Assembly: GCA_035532735.1 (NCBI GenBank)
Contig: DATKQM010000028.1
Coordinates: forward strand, 1 to 57,919
DNA: 57,919 nucleotides
Reading direction: 5' to 3'
Source of the DNA: Chersky-840 sp035532735
GTDB taxonomy: Bacteria; Actinomycetota; Acidimicrobiia; Acidimicrobiales; UBA8190
The notes under the pieces are model-generated. The model was not told where the DNA came from. It ran no database searches and saw nothing but the letters and a program-made list of their open reading frames with translations. Of the stretch, positions 1 to 9,567 are shown in pieces. Numbering within the stretch: the stretch's first letter is position 1; each line of letters starts with the position of its first letter. A program made the position numbers and the translations under genes.

Positions 1-1
1 G

Positions 2-49
2 CGCCTTTACGACCTGTTCGGCCTCGACGTTTACGCGCCCACCCGCTGA
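2..49 (+). CDS. C-terminal end of an unidentified protein
   Basis: Fifteen codons ending in TGA at 47-49 are visible (RLYDLFGLDVYAPTR). The codon composition is typical of the window, and the next feature begins well downstream on the other strand, so this looks like the tail of a real gene that starts outside the window. It is too short to name. Confidence 0.4.
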   Translation, partial: RLYDLFGLDVYAPTR

Positions 50-139
50 GTTGGGTAATACGGCGATCGTCTCGCCGCGACAACCCTGACCTGGGACTAC
101 GGCGCCACTTCACGGAATAGCCAGGAAACTCCCGCTAGG

Positions 140-919
140 TCAGAGGTCGGGCGTCCCCTCCACGGGGCTCGATGCCTGGGCCAGATATCGCCGGGGGATG
201 CGACCGGCCTGGCGCGCCTCGTACCCGGCCTGGACGGCACCGCGAAAGGCGCCGGCCATGCGCGCCGGTCGGCGGGCGCGGGTGATAGCGGTGGCGACCA
301 TGACCCCGGCACATCCGAGCTCCATGGCCAGCGCCGCATCCGAGGCGGTGCCGATCCCTGCGTCGAGGATCACCGGGACCGAGGACCGCTGGGCGATCAG
401 CTCGATGTTGTGGGGGTTGCGAATGCCCAGACCGCTGCCGATGGGCGCCCCCAGCGGCATGACCGCCGCGCACCCGGTCTGCTCCAGGCGTCTCGCCAGG
501 ACGGGGTCGTCATTGGTGTAGGGCAAGACCACGAAGCCCTGGTCGCAGAGTTGCTCCGCGGCGTCGAGCAATTCCATGGCGTCGGGGAGGAGTGTCTCCT
601 CGTCCCCGATGACCTCGAGCTTGACCCAGTCGGTGTCGAACGCCTCGCGCGCCAACTTGGCGGTGAGGACGGCCTCAGCGGCGGTGAAGCATCCGGCGGT
701 GTTGGGAAGCACACTCACGCCGTGGGTCCGGAGCACGTCGAGGATCCCGCCTCGTGTGGCGGGGTCGACGCGTCGCACCGCCACGGTGGCCAGGCTCGCG
801 CCCGATGCCTCCACGATGGCGTCGAGGACGTCGGGGCTTGAGACCCCGCCCGTGCCGAGGATGAGGCGCGAGCCAAGCGACCGGCCCGCGATCGAGAGGT
901 CCTCTTCGACCGGTCCCAT
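140..919 (-). CDS. thiG: Thiazole synthase ThiG
   Basis: ThiG forms the thiazole phosphate ring of thiamine from deoxyxylulose 5-phosphate, dehydroglycine and the sulfur carried on ThiS. The protein (259 aa from ATG 919) has the family's usual length and TIM-barrel motifs: LILGTGG near residue 20, the Schiff-base lysine in DWVKLEVIGDE (K100), the glycine-rich GAPIGSGLGI loop and DAGIGTASDAA. ATG 919 is preferred because GAGG lies 8 nt upstream. A GTG at 937 would add six residues and overlap the end of thiS. It is the last gene of thiO-thiS-thiG, so sulfur carrier and synthase are translationally linked. Assignment is secure; only the start is uncertain. Confidence 0.95.
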   Translation of the reverse strand: MGPVEEDLSIAGRSLGSRLILGTGGVSSPDVLDAIVEASGASLATVAVRRVDPATRGGILDVLRTHGVSVLPNTAGCFTAAEAVLTAKLAREAFDTDWVKLEVIGDEETLLPDAMELLDAAEQLCDQGFVVLPYTNDDPVLARRLEQTGCAAVMPLGAPIGSGLGIRNPHNIELIAQRSSVPVILDAGIGTASDAALAMELGCAGVMVATAITRARRPARMAGAFRGAVQAGYEARQAGRIPRRYLAQASSPVEGTPDL

Positions 920-929
920 CGCGCTCGCC

Positions 930-1166
930 TCAGCCACCCGCCGCCGCGGTCACGATCTCGACGACGTCGTGGGCGCACAGCACGGTGGTGGTCCATTCGC
1001 TGCGAGGCACGACCTCGCGGTTGCGAGCCACGGCGATGCCGTCGGGAGAAGCGCACCACGAGGAAACGAGATCCGCCACCGTCACCGAGCGCGCCATGAC
1101 GTGACGCTCGCCGTTCACGACGAGTGCGGTCCCCGGACCTGTGTCTGGTGATCGGCTTTCACCCAC
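930..1166 (-). CDS. thiS: Sulfur carrier protein ThiS
   Basis: This small ubiquitin-fold protein ends in the diagnostic Gly-Gly (TAAAGG), which is adenylated and thiocarboxylated to carry sulfur to ThiG. The core (VVNGERHVM, then VTVADLVSSW and GIAVARNREVVPRSEW) matches ThiS. GTG 1166 gives 78 aa with about 15 residues more than typical ThiS. A GTG at 1118, directly before NGERH, would give the usual ~62 aa and may be the true start. It lies 21 bp after thiO and runs into the thiG start region. Confidence 0.9.
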   Translation of the reverse strand: MGESRSPDTGPGTALVVNGERHVMARSVTVADLVSSWCASPDGIAVARNREVVPRSEWTTTVLCAHDVVEIVTAAAGG

Positions 1167-1187
1167 AAGGCCAGCATGGCACCTCGA

Positions 1188-2369
1188 TCAGGTGCCGGCG
1201 CGCGCCGACATCGAAGCGAACCGGTCGGGCCCGAACGGGGCCAGCTCGTCGGGCGGATCCTGGCCCGACACGATGGCACCCACCGCGGCGGCGGTGAGCG
1301 GGGCCAGCAGGATGCCCTGGCGGTAGTGGCCCGTCGCCACCACCAGGCCCTCGACACCCTCGCCCGCGGCGCGTCCCACGATGGGTGCGTTGTCGGGGGA
1401 CCCGGGGCGAAGGCCTGCGCTCGCCTCACCCAAGGTCATCTCGGTGATCCCCGGGACGACCCGGTGGGCGTCCCGCAACAACTCGTAGACCGCGCCGGCG
1501 GTGACCTCGGCGTCGAAGCCGCGTTCCTCGACGGTGGCGCCGACGACGACGGTGCGGTCATGGCGGGGCACGACGTAGACCGAAGCGCCCTGCACGATGC
1601 CGCGCACGGTCCGGGTGAGCGTCGGTATCGATGACGGGGTCGTCGCGGGGGGAAGGAGTCGGAGGATCTGTCCCTTCACCGGTCGGACCCCGGGCACGGC
1701 ACCGGCGGGCAACCCCCCGAGTTGTGCGGACCATGTTCCGGCCGCGAGCACGACCGCACCGGCGAGCAGGATGGTGCTCTCCGCCAACACCACACCCGAC
1801 ACCGCACCCGCCGACCATTCGAGTGCTGCGGCGCGGGCCCGGTGGACGACGGCCCCCGCCGCGGTGGCGGCATCGAGGAGCGCGCCGACGAGCAGGCGGT
1901 TGTCGACTTGGTGGTCGCCCGGCGCCCAGATCGCAGCGCGCACGCCGGGCGCGATACCGGGCTCGAGTTGCCGAGCCCGGCGACCGGTGAGCCACTCCAC
2001 AGAAAGGCCGAGGTCGCGCTGGTATTCGAACAGCTCGTGCGCCCAGGCCCGGTCCCCGTCATCGGCCGCCACGACCAGCGTGCCCGTGGTGCGGTACCCG
2101 ATCGACCGCCCCACTGCGGCGGCGAGCTCGGTGGCGAACGCCGGCCACCGGCGCGCCGATGCCAAGGCCAGGGCCAAGAGGGCTTCCTCGCCGTGGTGGA
2201 CCTCGCTCACAGGGGCGAGCATCCCCGCCGCCGCCCACGAGGCCCCCCGACCGGGCTCGGGATCGACCACGGCGACGGTCATGCCCCGGGTGGCGAGATC
2301 CCAGGCGCAGGCGAGGCCGATGACCCCCCCGCCCACGACGACGACGTCGTAGCGGTGCTCAGCGGTCAC
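1188..2369 (-). CDS. thiO: Glycine oxidase ThiO (FAD-dependent)
   Basis: ThiO oxidises glycine to the imine (dehydroglycine) used by ThiG in aerobes. The 393-aa protein opens with a Rossmann FAD-binding motif (VVVVGGGVIGLACAWDLA, residues 9-26). It continues with the DAO-family signatures GASWAAAGMLAP and RPVKGQILRL and ends with GLVVATGHYRQGILLAP, the C-terminal FAD loop. It starts at GTG 2369 and leads the thiO-thiS-thiG operon. It is divergent from gltB. No thiamine-pyrophosphate riboswitch could be recognised in the roughly 120 bp between the two starts, which is unusual for a thiamine operon. Confidence 0.93.
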   Translation of the reverse strand: MTAEHRYDVVVVGGGVIGLACAWDLATRGMTVAVVDPEPGRGASWAAAGMLAPVSEVHHGEEALLALALASARRWPAFATELAAAVGRSIGYRTTGTLVVAADDGDRAWAHELFEYQRDLGLSVEWLTGRRARQLEPGIAPGVRAAIWAPGDHQVDNRLLVGALLDAATAAGAVVHRARAAALEWSAGAVSGVVLAESTILLAGAVVLAAGTWSAQLGGLPAGAVPGVRPVKGQILRLLPPATTPSSIPTLTRTVRGIVQGASVYVVPRHDRTVVVGATVEERGFDAEVTAGAVYELLRDAHRVVPGITEMTLGEASAGLRPGSPDNAPIVGRAAGEGVEGLVVATGHYRQGILLAPLTAAAVGAIVSGQDPPDELAPFGPDRFASMSARAGT

Positions 2370-2488
2370 CGGCGTGGTTGCGCAAGAGGCCGGGACACGC
2401 GGGGTATCCTAAGGGTGCTGCAGCAGGGCCAGTGTCGTCCCGAGCGTCAGCAAGCCACCTCCGCGTGACCGATCACGGAGAGACTCGA

Positions 2489-5400
2489 GTGACGACAGCC
2501 AAGCACCCTGCATCTTCAGGGCATCTGCCAACGCACCCCGGCGCGCCCTTGTATGACCCCGCCTTCGAGCACGACGCCTGCGGGATCGCCATGGTGGCCG
2601 ACCTCCGGGGCCGGCCCAGCCACGGGCTCGTCCGCCAGGCGCTGACGGCTCTCGAGCATCTGGCGCACCGCGGCGCCACCGGGGCCGAGGTTGCCACCGG
2701 TGACGGGGCCGGCATCCTCGTCCAGGTGCCGCACCGGTTCCTGGCCGGGCCCGGCGGTTTCGACCTCCCCGCACCCGGGGGGTACGCGGTGGGGCTCGTG
2801 TTCTTGCCGACCGACGCCGATGACCGGGCCAAGGCGCAACGACGCATCGCCGAGCTCGCCACCGAAGAGGGCCTGGGCGTCGTGGGTTGGCGCGATGTCC
2901 CGGTCGTGCCCGACGGCCTGGGGGCCTCGGCGCGCCGGGCCATGCCCCACATGGCCCAGATGGTCGTGGTCCCCACCGGGTCCGAGGCGAGCTCAGCGGC
3001 ACCTACCGCGCCGGACGCGCTCGTGCTCGACCGGCTCGCGTTCTGTCTGCGCAAGCGAATCGAGCACGAGGTGCACGGGGTCTACGTGTCGTCGCTGTCG
3101 GCCCGGACCCTCGTCTACAAAGGGATGCTCACCGGACCGCAACTGGGTGAGCTGTTTCCCGACCTGTCGGACCCGACCTTCGAGAGCGGTCTGGCCCTCG
3201 TGCACTCCCGGTTCTCGACCAACACCTTCCCGTCATGGCCACTCGCCCATCCGTATCGCTTCCTGGCCCACAACGGCGAGATCAACACCTTGCGGGGCAA
3301 CCGGAACTGGATGCAGGCACGCGAGGCGTTGCTCGCCAGCGACCTCATCCCCGGTGATCTCGAGCGGCTGTTTCCCATCTGCGATCCCGACGGGAGTGAC
3401 TCGGCCACGTTCGACGAAGTCCTCGAACTGCTCCACCTCGGGGGGCGGAGCTTGGCCCACGCCGTGCTCATGATGATCCCCGAAGCATGGGAGAACCACA
3501 CCACCATGGACCCGGCCCGCCGGGCCTTCTACCGTTATCACGCCTCGCTCATGGAGCCGTGGGACGGACCCGCCGGTGTGGTCTTCACCGACGGCACCGT
3601 CGTCGGTGGGGTGCTCGACCGCAACGGGCTGCGCCCGGCGCGGTACTGGGTGACCGACGACGGCCTGGTGGTCCTGGCCTCGGAGGTCGGCGTCCTCGAC
3701 ATCGACCCCGCCAAGGTGGTGCGCAAGGGTCGCCTCCAGCCCGGTCGGATGTTCCTCGTGGACACCGCCCAGGGCCGGATCGTCGACGACGACGAGATCA
3801 AGGCGCAGCTCGCCGCGGCGCATCCCTACGCGCAGTGGTTGGAAGAGGGGCAGGTCAATTTGGGCGACCTCCCGCCCCGGATGATGCTGACCCCACAGCA
3901 CGCGTCGGTGGTGACCCATCAGGAGCTGTTCGGCTACACCAACGAGGAGCTTCGGCTCATCCTGGCCCCGATGGCCAAGACGGGCGGCGAGGCGCTCGGC
4001 TCGATGGGCCACGACGCCGCCATGGCGGCATTGAGCGAACGACCCCGACTGCTCTTCGACTACTTCACCCAGCTCTTCGCGCAGGTCACCAACCCGCCCC
4101 TCGACGCCATCCGGGAGGAGCTCGTCACATCGAGCCGTTCCAAGCTCGGTCCCGAGGGCAACCTGCTCGAGCCGACCGCGGCGTCGTGCCGGCAGATCAT
4201 CTTGCCCTATCCGGTCATCGACAACGACGAGCTGGCCAAGCTGGCCTATGTCAACGAGCACGGCGAGACACCGGGATACCAGGCCTTCGCCATCGACGGG
4301 CTGTTCGACCCCACGGGCGGCGGTGACGCGCTGCGAGCAGCCATCGAGGACGTCCGCAAACGCGTGAGCATTGCCATCGCCTTGGGCTCGAACGTCATCA
4401 TCCTCTCGGACCGCAACTCCAACGCCCGGTTGGCCCCCATTCCCTCACTGCTGCTGACCGCGGCGGTGCACGAGCATCTCGTGCGCGAGAAGTCGCGCAC
4501 CCGTGTGGGTCTGGTGGTGGAGTCCGGCGATGCCCGGGAGGTGCATCACATCGCCCTGCTCATCGGATACGGAGCATCGGCGGTGAACCCCTACCTCGCC
4601 TTCGAGACCCTCGACGACGTCATCGCCCACAAGAACATTCTCGAGGGGGTCTCCCCGCGCCAGGCCCGGACCAACTACATCAAGGCGGCGTGCAAGGGCG
4701 TCATCAAGATCATGTCCAAGATGGGCGTGTCCACGGTGGCGTCGTATACCGGGGCCCAGATCTTCGAGGTCGTCGGGCTCGCCCCTGAAGTCGTCGACGA
4801 GTACTTCACCGGCACCGTCAGCCGCATCGGCGGCGTGGGCCTCGACGTGCTCGCCCAGGAGGTGGCGGCGCGCCATCGTCTGGCCCATCTCGATCGTCCG
4901 ACCGAGCGCGCCCATCGCGAGCTCGAGGTCGGCGGCGAATACCAGTGGCGACGTGAGGGCGAGATCCACCTCTTCAACCCGAAGACGGTGTTCAAGCTGC
5001 AGCACGCCACCCGGACCAAGCGCTATGACATCTTCAAGGAGTACACCAAGCTCGTGGACGACCAGGCTACCGAGCTGTCGACGCTGCGGGGGCTCCTGCG
5101 GTTGCGCGAGGGGTTGAGGCCGGCGCTGTCGGTCGACGAGGTCGAGCCCGTGTCCGAGATCGTCAAGCGCTTCGCCACCGGGGCGATGTCGTACGGATCG
5201 ATCTCCGCCGAGGCCCATGAGACCTTGGCCATCGCCATGAACCGGCTGGGCGGCAAGTCCAACACGGGGGAGGGGGGCGAGGACGCCGAGCGCTACGTCC
5301 CCGACGAGAACGGCGATCTCCGGCGCAGTGCCATCAAGCAGGTCGCGTCGGCCCGCTTCGGCGTCACGAGCGAGTACCTGGTAAACGCCGATGACCTGCA

Positions 5401-7087
5401 GATCAAGATCGCCCAGGGTGCCAAGCCCGGCGAGGGAGGCCAGCTGCCGGGGCACAAGGTCTACCCCTGGATCGCCAAGACGCGGTTCTCGACTCCCGGC
5501 GTGGGGCTGATCTCGCCTCCACCGCACCACGACATCTACTCCATCGAGGACATCGCCCAGCTCATCCACGACCTGAAGTCGGCGAACCCGATGGCACGGG
5601 TCCACGTCAAGCTCGTGGCCGAGGTCGGGGTGGGCACCGTGGCCGCCGGGGTGGCCAAAGCCAAGTCCGACGTCGTGCTCATCTCGGGCCATGACGGCGG
5701 GACCGGCGCCAGCCCACTGACGTCGATCAAGCACGCCGGGATCCCCTGGGAGCTCGGCCTGGCCGAGACGCAGCAGACCTTGATCCTGAACGGACTGCGC
5801 GACCGGATCGTGGTCCAGGTCGACGGCCAGCTCAAGACCGGGCGCGACGTCATCATCGCGGCGCTGCTCGGAGCCGAGGAATTCGGGTTCGCGACCGCAC
5901 CGCTGGTGGTGTCGGGGTGCGTGATGATGCGGGTGTGCCACCTCGACACGTGTCCGGTGGGGATCGCCACCCAGAACCCCGAGCTGCGCAAGCGCTTCAC
6001 CGGTCAACCCGAGTTCGTGGAGAACTTCTTCGAGTTCATCGCCGAAGAGGTGCGCGAATACCTGGCCGCGCTCGGGCTCCGGTCGATCGAAGAGGCGGTG
6101 GGGCGCGTCGAGCTCCTCGACGCCGTCGAGGCGACGGGCCACTTCAAGGCCAAGGGCCTCGACCTCAGTCCCATCCTGGCCGCGCCCGAGGCTGGACTGC
6201 CCACCGACCGTCTGTGTCGCCAGGCCCAGGACCACGGCCTCCACCGGGCCCTCGACCACCGCTTCCTCGAGGCGTGCCGCCCCGCCATCGAGGACGGCAC
6301 CCCGGTCTCACTCGAGCTCCCCATCTCCAACGTCGATCGGACCGTCGGCACCCTCCTCGGCTACGAGATCACGTCGCGCCACGGCGGGGCGGGTCTCGCC
6401 GAGGGGACCGTCACCATCACGTTTCGGGGTTCGGCCGGACAGAGCTTCGGCGCCTTCGTCCCCCGAGGTGTCACGCTGCGGCTGATCGGAGACGCCAACG
6501 ACTATTTGGCCAAGGGGCTGTCGGGGGGGCGCGTCGTGGTGCGCCCCGATGAGGCCTCGCCCTTCGCGGCCGAGGAGCAGATCATCGCCGGCAACGTCAT
6601 CTTGTACGGGGCGACGGCCGGAGAGTGCTTCGTCCGGGGCCAGGTAGGGGAGCGCTTCTGTGTGCGCAACTCGGGCGCCACCGCGGTGGTCGAAGGCGTC
6701 GGTGATCACGGGTGCGAGTACATGACCGGTGGACGGGTCGTGGTGCTCGGGCCTACGGGGAGGAATTTCGGCGCCGGCATGTCGGGCGGGATCGCGTATG
6801 TCTATGACCCGGGCCGGGACTTCGCCGAGCGGGTCAACTTCGAGATGGTGGACCTCGATCCGCTCGACGAGGAAGACCGGCAGTGGCTGGTGGACATCGT
6901 CACCCGCCACGGGGTGGAGACGGGGTCAGCCGTGGCCGAGCGATTGTTGTCGGGGTGGGGGAGTGCCCTCGAGGACTTCGTCAAGGTCATGCCACGCGAT
7001 TACCGGCGTGTGCTCGAGGCCACCCGGCGCGCCATCGACGAGGGCGTGTCGGTCGACCTGGCGGTCATGGCCGCCCCACGCGGCTAG
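2489..7087 (+). CDS. gltB: Glutamate synthase (NADPH) large subunit
   Basis: GltB transfers the glutamine amide to 2-oxoglutarate, making two glutamates in nitrogen assimilation together with GltD. The start is taken at GTG 2489, with GGAG 8 nt upstream. This places the catalytic N-terminal nucleophile Cys at residue 31 (HDACGIAMVA) behind a ~30-residue propeptide that should be removed. Domains in order: class II glutamine amidotransferase, central domain, FMN-binding synthase domain (GEGGQLPGHKVYPWIA), the 3Fe-4S cysteines C1144, C1150 and C1155 (C-x5-C-x4-C), and the C-terminal GXGXG beta-helix. About 1,532 aa is normal for the family. A further in-frame start at 2378 lacks a ribosome-binding site and is not preferred. 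gltD follows 27 bp downstream. Confidence 0.97.
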   Translation: MTTAKHPASSGHLPTHPGAPLYDPAFEHDACGIAMVADLRGRPSHGLVRQALTALEHLAHRGATGAEVATGDGAGILVQVPHRFLAGPGGFDLPAPGGYAVGLVFLPTDADDRAKAQRRIAELATEEGLGVVGWRDVPVVPDGLGASARRAMPHMAQMVVVPTGSEASSAAPTAPDALVLDRLAFCLRKRIEHEVHGVYVSSLSARTLVYKGMLTGPQLGELFPDLSDPTFESGLALVHSRFSTNTFPSWPLAHPYRFLAHNGEINTLRGNRNWMQAREALLASDLIPGDLERLFPICDPDGSDSATFDEVLELLHLGGRSLAHAVLMMIPEAWENHTTMDPARRAFYRYHASLMEPWDGPAGVVFTDGTVVGGVLDRNGLRPARYWVTDDGLVVLASEVGVLDIDPAKVVRKGRLQPGRMFLVDTAQGRIVDDDEIKAQLAAAHPYAQWLEEGQVNLGDLPPRMMLTPQHASVVTHQELFGYTNEELRLILAPMAKTGGEALGSMGHDAAMAALSERPRLLFDYFTQLFAQVTNPPLDAIREELVTSSRSKLGPEGNLLEPTAASCRQIILPYPVIDNDELAKLAYVNEHGETPGYQAFAIDGLFDPTGGGDALRAAIEDVRKRVSIAIALGSNVIILSDRNSNARLAPIPSLLLTAAVHEHLVREKSRTRVGLVVESGDAREVHHIALLIGYGASAVNPYLAFETLDDVIAHKNILEGVSPRQARTNYIKAACKGVIKIMSKMGVSTVASYTGAQIFEVVGLAPEVVDEYFTGTVSRIGGVGLDVLAQEVAARHRLAHLDRPTERAHRELEVGGEYQWRREGEIHLFNPKTVFKLQHATRTKRYDIFKEYTKLVDDQATELSTLRGLLRLREGLRPALSVDEVEPVSEIVKRFATGAMSYGSISAEAHETLAIAMNRLGGKSNTGEGGEDAERYVPDENGDLRRSAIKQVASARFGVTSEYLVNADDLQIKIAQGAKPGEGGQLPGHKVYPWIAKTRFSTPGVGLISPPPHHDIYSIEDIAQLIHDLKSANPMARVHVKLVAEVGVGTVAAGVAKAKSDVVLISGHDGGTGASPLTSIKHAGIPWELGLAETQQTLILNGLRDRIVVQVDGQLKTGRDVIIAALLGAEEFGFATAPLVVSGCVMMRVCHLDTCPVGIATQNPELRKRFTGQPEFVENFFEFIAEEVREYLAALGLRSIEEAVGRVELLDAVEATGHFKAKGLDLSPILAAPEAGLPTDRLCRQAQDHGLHRALDHRFLEACRPAIEDGTPVSLELPISNVDRTVGTLLGYEITSRHGGAGLAEGTVTITFRGSAGQSFGAFVPRGVTLRLIGDANDYLAKGLSGGRVVVRPDEASPFAAEEQIIAGNVILYGATAGECFVRGQVGERFCVRNSGATAVVEGVGDHGCEYMTGGRVVVLGPTGRNFGAGMSGGIAYVYDPGRDFAERVNFEMVDLDPLDEEDRQWLVDIVTRHGVETGSAVAERLLSGWGSALEDFVKVMPRDYRRVLEATRRAIDEGVSVDLAVMAAPRG

Positions 7088-7114
7088 CCGACTCGGGACC
7101 GGAGCGTATCGATC

Positions 7115-8659
7115 ATGGGAAAGCCCACCGGGTTCTTCGAGTACGAAAGGATGCTGCCGGCGCGTCGCCCCGTGCCGGTCAGGCTCCGGGACTGGCGCGA
7201 GGTGTACGAGCCGTTCCCCGAGGACGAGTCGGTTCGTCAGGGGGCGCGCTGTATGGACTGCGGCATTCCCTTTTGCCACGAGGGATGCCCACTCGGGAAC
7301 CTGATCCCGGAATGGAATGACCTCGTCTACCGAGGCGACTGGCCCGAGGCCCTCGAGCGGCTCCATGCCACCAACAACTTCCCCGAGTTCACCGGTCGGT
7401 TGTGCCCCGCACCGTGCGAGGGCGCATGCGTGCTCGGGATCAACGCCGATCCGGTCACGATCGAGCGCATTGAGTACGAGATCGCCGAGCGGGGCTGGGG
7501 CGAGGGCTGGGTCACGCCCCAGGTCCCCTCGGTTCGCACCGGGAAGTCGGTGGCGGTCGTGGGCTCGGGTCCTGCGGGCCTGGCTTGCGCGCAGCAACTG
7601 GCCCGCGCCGGTCACAGCGTGGTCGTCTACGAGCGCGCCGAGCGACCCGGCGGGCTCCTGCGCTACGGGATTCCCGAGTTCAAGATGGAGAAGGCGGTGC
7701 TCGACCGTCGCCTGGCGCAGATGAAGTCCGAGGGCGTGGAGTTCCGCTGCGCCACGGCGGTCGGCTCTGCCGACGATGCCTCGGCGTCGGAGGTGGCAGA
7801 GCCCGGACAACGCCGAGGGCTCGGCACCGTCTCGGCTCCGGAGGTGCGCGTCGTGCCGGCATCGTCACTGCGCACGGAGTTCGACGCCGTGGTGCTGGCG
7901 GGTGGGGCCACCCTGCCACGCGACCTGCCCGCCGAGGGGCGCCATCTCGACGGGATCCATCTGGCCATGGACTATCTCAAACCCTCCAATCTGGTGCGGG
8001 AAGGGGCGTTCGAGACCGCCCCCATCAGCGCGCGCGGCAAGCGGGTGGTGATCATCGGCGGGGGCGACACCGGTGCGGACTGCCTGGGCACCGCGCACCG
8101 TCAAGGGGCGTCGTTGGTCCACCAGCTCGAGATCCTGCCCCGGCCTCCCGACGCACGGCTCGACGACAACCCCTGGCCCACCTGGCCACTGATCCTTCGG
8201 ACCTCGTCCGCGCACGAAGAGGGTGGTGACCGCATCTACAGCGTCACGACGACACGGTTCGTCGACGATGGGAAGGGTGCCGTGCACGCCCTGGCCGGCC
8301 ATCGCGTCGAGGCCCGCACCGAAGCTGGACGCCCGGTGTTCGAGCCGGTGCCCGGGAGCGAGTTCGAGCTGCCCTGTGAGCTGGTCCTGTTGGCCATGGG
8401 CTTCTTGGGCGCGGAACGCCGTGGGGTCGTGGAGGAGCTCGGTCTCGAGGTCGATGCCCGCGGCTCTGTGGCCTGTGACGCCGACTGGCAGACGAATTGC
8501 GACGGCGTGTTCGTGTGCGGCGACATGACCCGCGGACAAAGCCTCATCGTGTGGGCCATCGCCGAGGGGCGCTCGTGCGCGTCGAGCGTCGACCGTTGGA
8601 TCATGGGTGACACGGCCTTGCCCGCGCCCCTTGTGCCGGGCCAACTCGCCTTGCGCTGA
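7115..8659 (+). CDS. gltD: Glutamate synthase small subunit
   Basis: GltD takes electrons from NADPH through FAD and two 4Fe-4S clusters to the FMN of GltB. The N-terminal ferredoxin-like domain has C46-x2-C49-x4-C54-x3-C58 and C97-x3-C101-x3-C105. An FAD Rossmann motif follows (VAVVGSGPAGLACAQQLARA, near 147-166), then an NADPH site (VVIIGGGDTGADC, near 310) and a C-terminal FAD motif (GVFVCGDMTRGQSLIVWAIAEGR). It is 514 aa. The region near residues 218-245 looks longer and less conserved than usual and may be a lineage-specific insert. It is cotranscribed with gltB. Confidence 0.96.
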   Translation: MGKPTGFFEYERMLPARRPVPVRLRDWREVYEPFPEDESVRQGARCMDCGIPFCHEGCPLGNLIPEWNDLVYRGDWPEALERLHATNNFPEFTGRLCPAPCEGACVLGINADPVTIERIEYEIAERGWGEGWVTPQVPSVRTGKSVAVVGSGPAGLACAQQLARAGHSVVVYERAERPGGLLRYGIPEFKMEKAVLDRRLAQMKSEGVEFRCATAVGSADDASASEVAEPGQRRGLGTVSAPEVRVVPASSLRTEFDAVVLAGGATLPRDLPAEGRHLDGIHLAMDYLKPSNLVREGAFETAPISARGKRVVIIGGGDTGADCLGTAHRQGASLVHQLEILPRPPDARLDDNPWPTWPLILRTSSAHEEGGDRIYSVTTTRFVDDGKGAVHALAGHRVEARTEAGRPVFEPVPGSEFELPCELVLLAMGFLGAERRGVVEELGLEVDARGSVACDADWQTNCDGVFVCGDMTRGQSLIVWAIAEGRSCASSVDRWIMGDTALPAPLVPGQLALR

Positions 8660-8674
8660 CGCGTCCGCGCTGTG

Positions 8675-8695
8675 CCTTGGTGTTCATGACGCCAA
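8675..8695. terminator. Stem-loop between convergent gltD and divIVA-like gene
   Basis: A 7-bp stem (CTTGGTG / CGCCAAG, one G-U pair) with a 7-nt loop lies 15 bp after the gltD stop and before the end of the convergent DivIVA-like gene. There is no clear U tract, as is common for actinobacterial terminators. Function is inferred from position. Confidence 0.4.
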
Positions 8696-8754
8696 GCCGT
8701 GGTCGAGGGGGGTTTGCGGTCAGGCTCAGATGGCCTCAGCCGAAGTGAACTGCG

Positions 8755-9312
8755 TCAGGCGGAACGGGCGATGGAGCGGTCACCGTTCTTCGAGACGGCA
8801 TGGACGTCCGGCGCCACATCGGGCGCGGCACTCATGGGCTCGGCGACCTCGGCGACCTCGGCGATCTCGTCGTCGACCTCGACGGGCTGGGCGGCCCGGG
8901 CGGCTCCATCGGGAGCGGCGGCGGCCAGGTACTTCTGCAGGCGACCGAGCTCGCTCAAGACATTGGCCCGGCGCAGGGCGAGATTGTCGATGCTCTCCTG
9001 CAATGCCTCGATCTGGTGGTGGGCATCTTGCATCATGCGGTCGGCCTCGGCCTGGGCGTTCTCGACCGCAGCGGCCTTGACCGCATCGGCCTCCTGATTG
9101 GCCTTCTCGCTGACGGAGAGCGCGGCCCGGAGGATCTCCGCCGCCTTGTCGCCGACCTCGGCCGTGGCCGTTTCAACGGCGTGCTCGGCCCGGGCCTCGG
9201 AGTCGAGGAGCCACTGGTGCAGCCGCTCGACGTACTCGTCGACGGTGTCGCGCCGGTAGCCCCGGAAGCCGACCTTGAATTGTTTAGGACCCTCGCCCTC
9301 GTGGCTCCGCAT
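8755..9312 (-). CDS. DivIVA-domain protein
   Basis: The first ~60 residues contain a DivIVA-type membrane-targeting and coiled-coil start (KFKVGFRGYRRDTVDEYVERLHQWL in outline). A long predicted coiled coil to about residue 130 follows, then an acidic tail. ATG 9312 is chosen because AGGGAGAG lies just upstream; an in-frame start at 9354 lacks one. It gives 185 aa. DivIVA/Wag31-like proteins mark curved membrane and organise polar growth or septation. This one is shorter than Wag31 and could instead be a SepIVA-like paralogue. It is monocistronic, between gltD and a lactonase gene. Confidence 0.75.
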   Translation of the reverse strand: MRSHEGEGPKQFKVGFRGYRRDTVDEYVERLHQWLLDSEARAEHAVETATAEVGDKAAEILRAALSVSEKANQEADAVKAAAVENAQAEADRMMQDAHHQIEALQESIDNLALRRANVLSELGRLQKYLAAAAPDGAARAAQPVEVDDEIAEVAEVAEPMSAAPDVAPDVHAVSKNGDRSIARSA

Positions 9313-9540
9313 TGGAGCTCTCCCTGTCCTCGTCGGCTCTTGGTTACGACGCATGGTGCTGGTTCAACCTCATGAAGCGGCCAACGGGGCGTCAACTTCG
9401 ACCCAACACGCTCATGTCCACCATTGGACCCACGCCTACCAGGACCGTCGGAACCGCCGGTCGCATCCAGGACCCCAGGCCCCCGGGCCCCCTACCCGGA
9501 CGGGAGAAGGGGGGGTCGGCGGAGCAGGTGCGTCGAAGGA
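9313..9540. other. Intergenic region upstream of the DivIVA-like gene
   Basis: About 230 bp between two minus-strand genes. It contains the ribosome-binding site of the DivIVA-like gene and a C/G-rich stretch around 9475-9500. No convincing coding frame was seen; the short frames here lack start signals and typical codon bias. Confidence 0.5.
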
Positions 9541-9558
9541 CCGACCCGGGCTGGTCGG
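9541..9558 (-). terminator. GC-rich hairpin after lactonase gene
   Basis: A perfect 6-bp inverted repeat (CCGACC / GGTCGG) with a 6-nt loop lies 9 bp beyond the stop of the phosphotriesterase-like gene. It has no U tract, so termination is a guess from position and stability. Confidence 0.4.
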
Positions 9559-9567
9559 TAGCCCGGT

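Noticed and set aside
2370..2488. Possible thiamine-pyrophosphate riboswitch upstream of thiO
   Set aside because: The conserved CUGAGA and the later GCCAGCG-type core could not be found on the minus strand; only plain promoter-like motifs are present.
4445..6259. 604-aa open frame opposite gltB
   Set aside because: It lies wholly inside the conserved gltB sequence, and its residue composition is that expected of GC-rich antisense.
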